Assembly: GCA_910579685.1 (NCBI GenBank)
Contig: CAJTVN010000020.1
Span: forward strand, 25,046-89,045
Length of the DNA stretch: 64,000 nucleotides
Origin: an uncultured Lachnospiraceae bacterium
Lineage (GTDB): Bacteria; Bacillota; Clostridia; Lachnospirales; Lachnospiraceae
Direction: 5' to 3'
The notes under the pieces are model-generated. The model had not been told where the DNA came from, ran no database searches, and saw nothing but the letters and a program-made list of their open reading frames with translations. This document shows, one piece after another, positions 34,878 through 43,463 of the stretch (its first letter is position 1; every line of letters starts with the position of its first letter). The position numbers were made by a program, and so were the translations under genes.

Positions 34878-35305
34878 TGATAGCGCTTGGAAGCGATCAT
34901 GGAGGGTATGACCTCAAGGTACAGGTCATGAAGCATTTGGAGGAGAGGGGGATAGAATACAAGGATTTCGGGTGCTTTGACAAGAGCTCCTGCGACTATC
35001 CGGAATTTGGACAGGCTGCGGCCCGGGCGGTTGCGGAGGGGGCCTGCGAAAAAGGAATCGTGATCTGCACCACCGGAATAGGGATTTCCATAGCGGCAAA
35101 CAAGATAAGGGGGGTGCGCTGCGCCCTGTGCACGGACGCCTATCTGGCAAAGATGACGAGGCTTCACAATGACGCCAACGTTCTGGCCATGGGAGGCGGT
35201 TTCACCGGACCTAATCTTGCTATGGAGATCGTGGATGCTTTCCTTGACACGGAGTTTTCGAAAGGGGAGAATCATATCAGGAGAATCGCAAAGATCGAGT
35301 CCTGA
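34874..35305 (+). CDS. rpiB: Ribose-5-phosphate isomerase B
   Basis: A 143-residue enzyme interconverting ribose 5-phosphate and ribulose 5-phosphate. It begins MMIALGSDHGGYDLK, has the cysteine base in GIVICTTGIGISIAANK, and the phosphate-contacting histidine and arginine in TRLHNDANVLAMGG. Length is normal. It is coupled to tsaC by an ATGATGA overlap, and the second ATG is also possible. The product feeds PRPP, used by the downstream upp. Confidence 0.95.
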   Translation: MMIALGSDHGGYDLKVQVMKHLEERGIEYKDFGCFDKSSCDYPEFGQAAARAVAEGACEKGIVICTTGIGISIAANKIRGVRCALCTDAYLAKMTRLHNDANVLAMGGGFTGPNLAMEIVDAFLDTEFSKGENHIRRIAKIES

Positions 35306-35360
35306 CGGGAGAGAAACGGACGGGAGTATAAAAACAAAGGATGAGAATGTGGAGGTAAGA

Positions 35361-35441
35361 TTGAAAATTGAAATTTTCAATCTACGCATTTGGGCCTATT
35401 CCCACATGGGAAGGGCGCATGCGGGAAAGGCATGGGTATAA
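35361..35441 (+). CDS. Possible 26-residue leader peptide before upp
   Basis: TTG at 35361 has GGAGG at 35351-35355 and opens a 26-codon frame that stops 2 bp before the upp ATG. The start codon lies within a perfect 10-bp inverted repeat (35359-35368 and 35373-35382, loop TGAA). upp has no good site of its own, so reading of this frame could couple translation. It may also be chance. Confidence 0.3.
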   Translation: MKIEIFNLRIWAYSHMGRAHAGKAWV

Positions 35442-35443
35442 AA

Positions 35444-36073
35444 ATGGCAAGAACAATTATTATGGATCATCCGCTGATCCAGCACAAGATCGGATATATC
35501 AGAAGAATCGAGACCGGAACCAAGGATTTCAGACAGACAATCGGCGAGATTGCCATGCTGATCTGTTACGAGGCCACCAGGGATCTGCCGCTGACGGATG
35601 TGAAGATTGAGACGCCCATCTGCGAAACCACGGTGAAGGAGCTTAAGGGAAAGAAAATGGCTATCGTGCCGATCCTGCGGGCGGGGCTAGGCATGGTGGA
35701 CGGAATGCTGAACCTGATTCCGGCGGCAAAGATCGGCCATATCGGTCTCTACCGGGATCCGGAAACCTTAAAGCCGGTTGAATATTACTGCAAGCTTCCG
35801 GCGGACTGTGCGGAGAGAGAAGTGTTTGTGGTGGATCCCATGCTTGCAACCGGCGGCTCCTCGGTGGCGGCGATCCAGATGCTCAAGGACAAGGGATGCC
35901 AGAACATTCATTTTATGTGCATTATTGCGGCGCCTGAGGGGATCAGGGCCATGCAGGAGGCGCATCCTGATGTGGATGTCTATGTAGGAGCCCTGGATGA
36001 AAAGCTCAATGACCACGGTTATATTGTGCCTGGCCTTGGCGATGCCGGGGACAGAATTTTCGGCACGAAATAA
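35444..36073 (+). CDS. upp: Uracil phosphoribosyltransferase
   Basis: A 209-residue salvage enzyme joining uracil to PRPP to give UMP. It has the N-terminal IQHKIGYIRRIETGTKDFR region, MAIVPILRAGLGM, the PRPP loop VVDPMLATGGSSVAA, and the closing GDAGDRIFGTK uracil-binding end. The start at 35444 gives the standard length; in-frame starts at 35390 and 35432 would add residues the family lacks. The immediate upstream site is weak (see leader peptide). Confidence 0.95.
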   Translation: MARTIIMDHPLIQHKIGYIRRIETGTKDFRQTIGEIAMLICYEATRDLPLTDVKIETPICETTVKELKGKKMAIVPILRAGLGMVDGMLNLIPAAKIGHIGLYRDPETLKPVEYYCKLPADCAEREVFVVDPMLATGGSSVAAIQMLKDKGCQNIHFMCIIAAPEGIRAMQEAHPDVDVYVGALDEKLNDHGYIVPGLGDAGDRIFGTK

Positions 36074-36099
36074 GGGTGCGAAAGGCGGGTGAACCACAG

Positions 36100-37302
36100 A
36101 TGAGAGGGGCAGGAAGACAGTGCATTGCCCGGCGCACTGTTCGAGGTATTGCCCGGCGCGGCATCGCCGGGTGTGCGGCGGTGGCTTTGCTGCTGTGTGC
36201 CGTTCCCACAACTGCTTATGCAGATGTCAAAGACACGGAAAAGAAACTGAATGAGGCAAAGGAAGAAAAGAAAAAGACGGAAAATGCGCTGAATTCCACC
36301 AGGGAGGAGCTTGGCGATCTCCAGGAAACCACGGAGGGCCTTAAAGGAGAGCTGAACAGCCTCAACAACAGCCTTACGCAGGTGAGTAACAATCTTGCTG
36401 ATCTGGAAGAACAGATCCGGATAAAACTGGGGGAGATCGATAAGACCCAGGCGGCGCTTGAGGAAGCGGAGCGGATCGAGCGGGAACAGTATGAGGCCAT
36501 GAAAAAGCGTATTCAGTTCATGTATGAGAAGAGAGACTATATCCTGCTGGAAATGCTGTTTGGCTCAGCCAGTTTTTCGGAGCTTTTGAACCGGAATGAA
36601 TATATCGAGCAGCTCTCGGCTTACGACAGGCAGCAGCTCGCCTCGTATCAGGAGACGAGGGCGCAGATCGAGCAGACAAAGGCAAGGCTGATCGGCGAAA
36701 AGGAGGAGCTGGACGAGCTGCGGGTGAAGGTGGAGGCGGAGCAGAGCCGTTTTGCGGGCCTGGTCAGCCAGACTTCCGGCAAGATTTCCAATTACCAGCA
36801 CAAGATTTCGGAGGCGGAGCAGGAAATGCTCGCCTATGAACAGGAGCTGGCGGAACAGAATAACAACATTGCCCAGCTTCAGAAGCAGCTGGAGGAAGAG
36901 CGGAGATTGTCGCTTTTGGCGGCGCAGTCGGCGTGGAGAGATATTTCCGAGATTTCCTTTGCGGACGGGGACAGATATCTTCTGGCGAACCTGATTTACT
37001 GCGAGGCGGGAAACCAGCCCTTTGAGGGACAGGTCGCAGTAGGGGCCGTGGTGATGAACCGGGTGATGAGCGCTGTATTTCCGGACACCGTTGTGGGCGT
37101 CATCTATCAGAATAAGCAGTTTTCCCCGGTGGCCAGTGGACGGCTCGCCCTGGCGCTTGCGGAGGATCACGCCACGCCTGCCTGCTACCAGGCGGCGGAT
37201 CAGGCCATGAAGGGCGCTACCACAGTGGGAAGCTGCCTGTTTTTCCGCACACCCATAGAAGGCCTTTCCGGAAAACAGATCGGTGGCCATATCTTCTATT
37301 GA
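36100..37302 (+). CDS. Secreted coiled-coil SleB-type cell-wall hydrolase
   Basis: A roughly 400-residue exported protein. A signal peptide ends near TAYADV, followed by about 230 residues of coiled coil (KKLNEAKEEKKKTENALN onward) like the N-terminal part of CwlO/PcsB proteins. A C-terminal Hydrolase_2 (SleB) domain follows from about 290: LANLIYCEAGNQPFEGQVAV with the conserved glutamate, VVMNRV and QFSPV, then GSCLFF. SleB enzymes are lytic transglycosylases used in germination. GTG 36076 is an alternative start; neither has a strong site. Confidence 0.87.
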   Translation: MRGAGRQCIARRTVRGIARRGIAGCAAVALLLCAVPTTAYADVKDTEKKLNEAKEEKKKTENALNSTREELGDLQETTEGLKGELNSLNNSLTQVSNNLADLEEQIRIKLGEIDKTQAALEEAERIEREQYEAMKKRIQFMYEKRDYILLEMLFGSASFSELLNRNEYIEQLSAYDRQQLASYQETRAQIEQTKARLIGEKEELDELRVKVEAEQSRFAGLVSQTSGKISNYQHKISEAEQEMLAYEQELAEQNNNIAQLQKQLEEERRLSLLAAQSAWRDISEISFADGDRYLLANLIYCEAGNQPFEGQVAVGAVVMNRVMSAVFPDTVVGVIYQNKQFSPVASGRLALALAEDHATPACYQAADQAMKGATTVGSCLFFRTPIEGLSGKQIGGHIFY

Positions 37303-37317
37303 CAGGGTGATAAACGA

Positions 37318-37803
37318 TCAGACGGGAGATTCCAGATTTTCGATAGGTACCGTGTAGGTATGAAAACGGCCTGCGTAGATAACGGCGAGAAGCCGGTTTA
37401 ATCTTAGCAGGCTGGATTTCAGTGCGTCAAGAGACAGGGAACGGGATTCCAGGGCGGTCACCAGTTCGTCCAGATCCACGACCTTCACAAAGCCATCCGG
37501 ATACAGAATGACATCAGCGAGAAGATCCGTTACGATCAGTATGTTATCCGAGGGCGAATAGTCGTAATCGACGATATCGCAGTACCAGTACAGGAGCCGT
37601 CCGTCCTCGTAATAAAATTTGCTGACCTTGATCCCTTCCCGGAGAAAATAGCAGGAGTAGCCGTGATGCAGATCTTTTTTGGGACGCAGTGCCTTCCAGG
37701 AGGTGACGATACGCTCGCTGGTGCACTCTAAAATAATGTCATCCTTAAGGGGGATGCATTCGTCGGGAATCAGGCGTCTTCGGTACAGGATTGGGCTGTT
37801 CAT
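37318..37803 (-). CDS. DUF402 domain protein
   Basis: A 161-residue soluble protein matching DUF402. The core runs from LREGIKVSKFYYEDGRLLYW to IVDYDYSP, then the acidic TDLLADVILYPDGFVKVVDLDEL. Some relatives are nucleoside di/triphosphatases or ribonuclease E/G-associated proteins, and the family fold binds divalent metal through the aspartates seen here. It is convergent with the SleB-like gene, 15 bp away, and divergent from the atp operon. Function not assigned. Confidence 0.82.
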   Translation of the reverse strand: MNSPILYRRRLIPDECIPLKDDIILECTSERIVTSWKALRPKKDLHHGYSCYFLREGIKVSKFYYEDGRLLYWYCDIVDYDYSPSDNILIVTDLLADVILYPDGFVKVVDLDELVTALESRSLSLDALKSSLLRLNRLLAVIYAGRFHTYTVPIENLESPV

Positions 37804-37876
37804 AGTACCTCCTCTTCCAAAAAAGAATCCGTTTTCAAAATACTACCCCGAAATTGGCAGAAAGTCAACTTTTTCC

Positions 37877-37904
37877 TAGACATCCTGAAAAAAAATGATA
37901 TAAT
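37877..37904 (+). promoter_or_regulatory. Promoter of the atp operon
   Basis: TAGACA (37877-37882), a 16-bp spacer and TATAAT (37899-37904) lie 75 bp before the first operon gene. Confidence 0.6.
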
Positions 37905-37978
37905 CTTATACGTAGGTGCAAGCGGTATGGATTAGCATGGAGTAATCTATCCTGGGAGTCCGGAGGAGGAGAAACACG

Positions 37979-38308
37979 TTGAAATATAATCGAAGTGTGT
38001 ATCAGTCCCTGGCAATGATAGGACAGTTTGGTATTAATATACTGGTCCCTGTCCTTGCCTGTTCTTTTTTTGGAGGGTTTCTCGACGAGAAGCTGGGAAC
38101 TTCCTGCTTTTTCATCATTCTGTTTTTTGTGGGCGCCGTGGCGGGCTTCTGGAATATTTACCGTTTTTCCAGAAGAATCTTTGAGCGGGACAGCAGCCAG
38201 GAGGCTTATCTCCACGGCGGCAGAAGATCCAGGAGAAGCGAAGGGGCGGCCCGGGAGGAGAAAAAGGATGAAGGCAGTCATCACAAGAATGAACAGGACA
38301 TTGTTTGA
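37979..38308 (+). CDS. AtpZ/AtpI-family membrane protein
   Basis: A 109-residue protein with two membrane helices (IGQFGINILVPVLACSFFGGF and the region around 45-65) and a basic C-terminus. It matches the AtpZ family placed first in many Firmicutes atp operons, which helps magnesium or c-ring handling with AtpI. The TTG start has a GGAGGAGGAG site. It overlaps the next gene by 41 bp. Confidence 0.8.
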   Translation: MKYNRSVYQSLAMIGQFGINILVPVLACSFFGGFLDEKLGTSCFFIILFFVGAVAGFWNIYRFSRRIFERDSSQEAYLHGGRRSRRSEGAAREEKKDEGSHHKNEQDIV

Positions 38309-38711
38309 GCTTCTGAGCGGCATACTGATTTTCGGAGTCATATGCCAGCTGTTTGCATTTATGACACGGGACAGGGCAGGCAGCAGTATCGGGCTGTGGA
38401 TCGGAATTCTAACGGCCGGGGTTTACGCATATCATATGTGGAGATCCCTGGATCTGGGCCTTGACCTGGGGGAAAAGAATGCGGTGGCCTATATGAGCAG
38501 GCAGAATATCATCCGTTATGTTCTGACTGTGGCAGTTCTGATTGCCGTGGCGGCCTCGGAAGTGGGAAACCCTCTGTGGGCTTTTTTGGGGGTGATGGGA
38601 CTGAAGGTGTCCGCCTATATGCATTTTTTTACCCGCAAAATCAGCAGGATTTTTTACGGTGAGGAAATTCTGCCTGAGTTGATCATAGAAGAATCTGCCG
38701 GTGAGCAGTAG
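38268..38711 (+). CDS. atpI: ATP synthase subunit I
   Basis: A 147-residue membrane protein with four helices (FELLSGILIFGVICQLFAF, then GLWIGILTAGVYAYHMW, and two more at about 80-120). It is the expected AtpI, an assembly helper for the c ring. The ATG at 38268 (MKAVITRMN) follows a GGGAGGAGAAAAAGG site, and its first 41 bp lie inside the preceding gene. The sequence is weakly conserved, so the call leans on position and topology. Confidence 0.78.
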   Translation: MKAVITRMNRTLFELLSGILIFGVICQLFAFMTRDRAGSSIGLWIGILTAGVYAYHMWRSLDLGLDLGEKNAVAYMSRQNIIRYVLTVAVLIAVAASEVGNPLWAFLGVMGLKVSAYMHFFTRKISRIFYGEEILPELIIEESAGEQ

Positions 38712-38727
38712 ATAAGGAGGTGAGAAT

Positions 38728-39453
38728 ATGGGGCAGGGAATCCTGTTGTCAGGGGGAACTGAGGTGGATTTTATGATTCACGGGGTCTTCTCCTACGAGC
38801 TGTTCGGACAGACGGTCTGGATTACGAGAACGCATGTGTGCGTGCTGATCGTGATGCTGATTATCATGGCGTTCTGTCTGTTTGCCAACAGGGCGATTAA
38901 GCGGGCAAGCGAGGTTCCGGGTACGTTTCAGAATGTGGTTGAGATCGTGGTGGAAATGCTCGATGGCATGATCGGAGGCGTTATGGGCAAATATGCCGTC
39001 AACTTCCGTAATTATATCGGCACGATCTTTATTTTTATTCTGATCAGCAATATATCCGGCCTTTTGGGCCTTCGGCCGCCCACTGCCGATTACGGCGTGA
39101 CTTTTGCGCTTGGTATCATTACGTTTGTACTGATCCACTTCAACAAGTTCAAGCATCAGAAGGTGTCGGGAGTGATCAAGGGACTGTGCAGTCCGTGGCC
39201 GATCTGGGCGCCGATCAATATTATCAGCGATCTGGCAGTGCCGGTTTCGCTGTCGCTGCGTCTGTTTGCCAACATTCTGTCAGGAACGGCAATCATGGCG
39301 CTTATCTATGCGCTGCTGAACAAGGTCGCCCTTATGTGGCCTGCGGCGCTGCACGTTTACTTTGATTTGTTCTCCGGAGCGATTCAGACGTACGTGTTCT
39401 GTATGCTGACGATGACTTATATCACGGATGCATGCACCACAGAGGAAAGCTGA
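38728..39453 (+). CDS. atpB: ATP synthase F0 subunit a
   Basis: A 241-residue stator subunit forming the ion half-channels with the c ring. The essential arginine is in PVSLSLRLFANILSGTAI (about residue 180), and LLGLRPPTADYGVTFAL and the final ALHVYFDLFSGAIQTYVFCML helix match the family. AAGGAGGTG precedes the ATG. The next gene, atpE, begins 92 bp downstream. Confidence 0.95.
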   Translation: MGQGILLSGGTEVDFMIHGVFSYELFGQTVWITRTHVCVLIVMLIIMAFCLFANRAIKRASEVPGTFQNVVEIVVEMLDGMIGGVMGKYAVNFRNYIGTIFIFILISNISGLLGLRPPTADYGVTFALGIITFVLIHFNKFKHQKVSGVIKGLCSPWPIWAPINIISDLAVPVSLSLRLFANILSGTAIMALIYALLNKVALMWPAALHVYFDLFSGAIQTYVFCMLTMTYITDACTTEES

Positions 39454-39545
39454 GAGTGAAAAACACTCTGCTATATGCGGCTTCCCGAACAGGGAACCGC
39501 AAAATCAATCATAATTATGCTTAAAAGCACAAGGAGGAAACAAAA

Positions 39546-39800
39546 ATGGAATTTAATACGAACTTTATATTGGGTTGTTCAGCAATCGGTGCAGGTCTGG
39601 CTGTTATTGCCGGTATCGGACCTGGTGTCGGACAGGGTATTGCGGCAGGACATGCGGCAGCCGCAGTTGGAAGAAATCCCGGGGCAAAATCTGACGTTAC
39701 CTCTACCATGCTTCTCGGCCAGGCGGTAGCGGAGACAACCGGTCTGTACGGTCTGCTCGTGGCGATCCTTCTGTTATTCGTTAAGCCTTTGGTACCGTAA
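39546..39800 (+). CDS. atpE: ATP synthase F0 subunit c, sodium-type
   Basis: An 84-residue two-helix proteolipid forming the rotor ring. Loop RNPGAKSD connects the helices. Ion-binding residues match the sodium-type ring of Ilyobacter: Gln30 in GPGVGQG, Glu63 as carboxylate, Thr64 and Thr65, and Tyr68 (VAETTGLYG). Proton-type rings usually lack the Gln and Thr/Ser ligands. The enzyme is therefore likely driven by sodium. Confidence 0.95.
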   Translation: MEFNTNFILGCSAIGAGLAVIAGIGPGVGQGIAAGHAAAAVGRNPGAKSDVTSTMLLGQAVAETTGLYGLLVAILLLFVKPLVP

Positions 39801-39859
39801 GCCGTCAGGTTTTTCCGGAGAAGAATGCTTAAATATAAGGATAGAAAGGAGGCTGACGG

Positions 39860-40378
39860 ATGGAACCGAGGTTGTTTGACCTGGATCTGCAGCTGCTTGC
39901 AGATGCGGGGCTGATGATGATTTCAATCTTCGTGCTGTTTTTGTTCGCATCTTATTTCCTTTTTAACCCTGCCAGGGAGTTCCTCAAAAAGAGGCAGGAT
40001 AAGATCAGAGGCGAGCTTGAGGGCGCCGCAAAGGACAAGGAAGACGCGGCTGCTCTTAAGGCAGAATATGAGGATAAATTAAAGAACATTGATAAGGAAG
40101 CGGACGAAATCTTAAGCGATGCCAGGAAAAGGGCGCTTGCCAACGAAAACAAAATCGTGGCCGATGCCAAGGAAGAGGCTGCCAGGATCATTGAGAGAGC
40201 GAGAGTGGAAGCCGAGCTTGAGAAGCAGAAGGCCGCTGACGACGTGAAGCGTGAAATGGTAGTGATCGCATCCATGATGGCAGGCAAGGTGGTAAGGGCG
40301 TCCATAGACACAAGCATACAGGAAAGCCTTGTTAATGAAACGTTGAAAGAAATAGGTGAGAGCACATGGCTAAGCTAG
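39860..40378 (+). CDS. atpF: ATP synthase F0 subunit b
   Basis: A 172-residue peripheral stalk subunit with one N-terminal membrane helix (ADAGLMMISIFVLFLFASYFL) and a long charged helix rich in Lys, Glu and Ala. NPAREFLKKRQDKI is a typical b-subunit start of the stalk. It overlaps atpH by 13 bp. Confidence 0.93.
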   Translation: MEPRLFDLDLQLLADAGLMMISIFVLFLFASYFLFNPAREFLKKRQDKIRGELEGAAKDKEDAAALKAEYEDKLKNIDKEADEILSDARKRALANENKIVADAKEEAARIIERARVEAELEKQKAADDVKREMVVIASMMAGKVVRASIDTSIQESLVNETLKEIGESTWLS

Positions 40379-40917
40379 TTTCAAAAACATATGGAGAAGC
40401 TTTGTTTGAACTGGCGGCGGAGGAAGGCCGGGAGGAGACTTTCCTTGAGGAGGTCATGGCTTTCAAGGCGATACTGGCAGAGAATCCCGATTTTGGAAGG
40501 CTGATGAATCATCCCAAAATTCTCAAGGAGAGAAAAGAGGAAGTGATCGATCAGGTTTTCAGGGGGAAAATCTCCGACGAGCTCACAGGTTTTCTTCATC
40601 TTCTGATCAATAAGGACAGATATGGAGAGATCGACGGGATCCTTGATTATTTCATAGACGAGGTGAAAAGGCTTAAGGGGATCGGCATCGCCTATGTTGT
40701 CACGGCAATTCCGCTCGGTGAGGCAAAGCGCAGAGAGATAGAAGACAAACTTCTTGCCACCACATCTTTTACGAAGATGGAAATGCACTTTGATGTGGAC
40801 GAGAGTTTGATCGGAGGCATGGTCATCCGCATTGGGGACAGAGTGGTTGACGGCAGCGTCAGCACACGGCTTTTGAAGATGCAGAGGCAGATGCTTAAAA
40901 CGAGAATTGAGTCATAA
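40366..40917 (+). CDS. atpH: ATP synthase F1 subunit delta
   Basis: A 183-residue stalk connector. It begins MAKLVSKTYGEALFELAAEEG, has the FLHLLINKDRYGEIDGIL helix, and ends with the conserved DESLIGGMVIRIGDRVVDGSVSTRL segment. It links subunit b to the top of F1. Start overlaps atpF. Confidence 0.95.
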   Translation: MAKLVSKTYGEALFELAAEEGREETFLEEVMAFKAILAENPDFGRLMNHPKILKERKEEVIDQVFRGKISDELTGFLHLLINKDRYGEIDGILDYFIDEVKRLKGIGIAYVVTAIPLGEAKRREIEDKLLATTSFTKMEMHFDVDESLIGGMVIRIGDRVVDGSVSTRLLKMQRQMLKTRIES

Positions 40918-40958
40918 GGTTTTGTGAGGAATAAATTTAAGAAAGGTGCGTAAGAACC

Positions 40959-42467
40959 ATGAATTTAAGACCGGAAGAAATCAGCTCTGTAATCAAAGAG
41001 CAGATTAAAAGATATGCTTCAGAGCTTGAAGTATCAGATGTCGGTACGGTTATTCAGGTTGCCGACGGAATCGCCCGTGTGCATGGTCTGGAAAACGCAA
41101 TGCAGGGAGAGCTTCTTGAGTTCCCCGGTGAAGTTTACGGCATGGTCCTGAATCTGGAAGAGGATAATGTGGGCGCCGTACTTCTGGGAAGCCACAAGAA
41201 CATCAACGAGGGAGACACGGTGAAAACCACAGGCCGTGTTGTTGAGGTTCCTGTAGGTGATGCGATGCTGGGCCGTGTTGTCAATGCGCTGGGCCAGCCC
41301 ATTGACGGAAAGGGACCGATCCAGACAGATAAGTACCGCAAGATTGAGAGAGTGGCATCCGGCGTCATCACAAGAAAGTCGGTTGACACGCCGCTTCAGA
41401 CCGGTATCAAGGCAATTGATGCCATGGTGCCCATCGGAAGGGGACAGAGAGAGCTTATTATCGGCGACAGGCAGACAGGTAAGACCGCCATTGCCATTGA
41501 TACGATTATTAACCAGAAGGGACAGGGAGTAAAGTGTATTTACGTGGCGATCGGCCAGAAGGCTTCCACCGTCGCATCCATCGTGAAAATGCTGGAAGAG
41601 TTCGGCGCACTTGCCTATACCACGGTTGTGGCAGCTACGGCCAGCGAGCTGGCTCCTCTGCAGTACATTGCACCCTACTCAGGCTGTGCAATCGGAGAGG
41701 AATGGATGGAGAGCGGGCAGGATGTTCTGGTGATCTATGATGACCTGACCAAGCATGCGGCGGCTTACCGTACACTCTCCCTGCTTCTCAAGAGGCCGCC
41801 CGGACGCGAGGCTTATCCCGGCGACGTGTTCTATCTTCATTCCAGACTGCTTGAGAGAGCGGCCCGCATGAGTGAGGAGTACGGCGGAGGCTCCCTGACG
41901 GCTCTGCCCATCATTGAGACTCAGGCAGGAGACGTTTCTGCCTATATTCCTACGAATGTTATTTCGATTACTGACGGACAGATTTATCTTGAAACCGAGA
42001 TGTTTAACTCCGGTTTCCGTCCGGCTGTTAATGCGGGACTTTCCGTATCCCGTGTGGGAGGCGCCGCACAGATCAAGGCCATGAAGAAGATTGCGGGCCC
42101 CATCCGTGTGGAGCTGGCGCAGTACAGAGAGCTTGCGGCTTTCGCACAGTTCGGTTCCGAGCTGGATGCGGACACAAAGGAAAAGCTGGCGCAGGGCGAG
42201 CGGATCAAGGAAGTGTTAAAGCAGCCTCAGTACAAGCCAATGCCGGTACAGTATCAGGTTATTATCATTTATGCCGCTACCAATAAATATCTGCTGGATA
42301 TACCGACCGGGGACATTACCAGGTTTGAGACGGAGTTCTTTGAATTCCTTGACACCAAATATCCGCAGGTTCCCAATTCGATTGCACAGGAAAAGGTGAT
42401 TTCCGAACAGACGGAGGAGACTCTTAAGAAGGCGATTGAAGAATTCAAGGCAGCGTTCATTAAATAA
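40959..42467 (+). CDS. atpA: ATP synthase F1 subunit alpha
   Basis: A 502-residue non-catalytic nucleotide-binding subunit. Walker A is GDRQTGKTAIA (about residues 169-179), ALPIIETQAGDVSAYIPTNV and the NSGFRPAVNAGLSVSRVG signature are intact, with the arginine finger in SVSRVG. Normal length and full conservation. AAGAAAGGTG precedes the start. Confidence 0.98.
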   Translation: MNLRPEEISSVIKEQIKRYASELEVSDVGTVIQVADGIARVHGLENAMQGELLEFPGEVYGMVLNLEEDNVGAVLLGSHKNINEGDTVKTTGRVVEVPVGDAMLGRVVNALGQPIDGKGPIQTDKYRKIERVASGVITRKSVDTPLQTGIKAIDAMVPIGRGQRELIIGDRQTGKTAIAIDTIINQKGQGVKCIYVAIGQKASTVASIVKMLEEFGALAYTTVVAATASELAPLQYIAPYSGCAIGEEWMESGQDVLVIYDDLTKHAAAYRTLSLLLKRPPGREAYPGDVFYLHSRLLERAARMSEEYGGGSLTALPIIETQAGDVSAYIPTNVISITDGQIYLETEMFNSGFRPAVNAGLSVSRVGGAAQIKAMKKIAGPIRVELAQYRELAAFAQFGSELDADTKEKLAQGERIKEVLKQPQYKPMPVQYQVIIIYAATNKYLLDIPTGDITRFETEFFEFLDTKYPQVPNSIAQEKVISEQTEETLKKAIEEFKAAFIK

Positions 42468-42493
42468 CAGCAGAAAGAAAAGGTGATTAAATT

Positions 42494-43378
42494 ATGGCCT
42501 CAATGAGAGACATAAAAAGGCGCAGGGGAAGTATCCAGAGTACCCAGCAGATTACCAAAGCAATGAAGCTTGTTTCTACTGTTAAGCTGCAGAGAGCAAA
42601 GCAGAATGCAGAAAAATCCGACAATTATTTCCGCTGCATGTACAGTACGGTTCAGTCCATTCTGGCAAAAACCAAAAATCTCAATCACAGATTTCTGGGA
42701 ACCGGAGGAAATGACGCAAAGACGGGAAGAAAAGCCGTTATTGTGATTACCTCGAACAGAGGGCTTGCCGGCGGTTACAATTCCAATGTGATCAAGCTGA
42801 TCACACAGGGAGAGCTGGCGGGCGAGGATCTGAGCATTTATGCGATTGGTAAGAAGGGAAGGGACGCCCTGCAAAGGTCTTATGAGATCAAGGCGGATTA
42901 TTCTGACGTGATTGAGGAGCCTGTCTATGCGGATGCCATGAAAATCTGTAAGGATGTTCTGGATGCGTTTGCCAAGGGCGAGATCAGCGAGATCTATCTT
43001 GCCTATACGGCGTTTAAGAATACAGTGGTGCATATCCCCACGCTCTTAAAGCTTCTGCCCGTGGAGGTGGCCGCTTCTTCCGATGAAGCGGCAGCCGCAC
43101 AGAAGGAGCAGGAGGACCGGGCGCTGATGAACTTTGAGCCGAAGGATGAGGAAGCACTGGATCTGATTATTCCCAAGTATGTCACCAGCCTGATTTACGG
43201 CGGCATGGTGGAAGCGGTAGCCAGTGAAAACGGGGCCAGAATGCAGGCCATGGATTCGGCTACCAGCAATGCGGAGGAAATGATCAGTAATCTGACGCTT
43301 CTTTACAACAGGGCGCGCCAGGGTTCCATCACTCAGGAGCTGACTGAGATTATTGCGGGAGCAAACGCTATATCATAG
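42494..43378 (+). CDS. atpG: ATP synthase F1 subunit gamma
   Basis: A 294-residue central rotor shaft. It starts MASMRDIKRRRGSIQSTQQI with the KAMKLVSTVKLQRAK coiled coil, and has the C-terminal SENGARMQAMDSATSNAEEM helix. VITSNRGLAGGYNSNV is the conserved Rossmann-like strand. Shorter tandem GCGGTTATATCATA-like repeats follow the stop. Confidence 0.96.
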   Translation: MASMRDIKRRRGSIQSTQQITKAMKLVSTVKLQRAKQNAEKSDNYFRCMYSTVQSILAKTKNLNHRFLGTGGNDAKTGRKAVIVITSNRGLAGGYNSNVIKLITQGELAGEDLSIYAIGKKGRDALQRSYEIKADYSDVIEEPVYADAMKICKDVLDAFAKGEISEIYLAYTAFKNTVVHIPTLLKLLPVEVAASSDEAAAAQKEQEDRALMNFEPKDEEALDLIIPKYVTSLIYGGMVEAVASENGARMQAMDSATSNAEEMISNLTLLYNRARQGSITQELTEIIAGANAIS

Positions 43379-43463
43379 CGGTTATATCATAGCGGCTATG
43401 TCATAGTGTTGCGACCTATCAAAGAAAAAATAAGCCTGTAGTATTAGGCAGAAAGAGGGAAAA

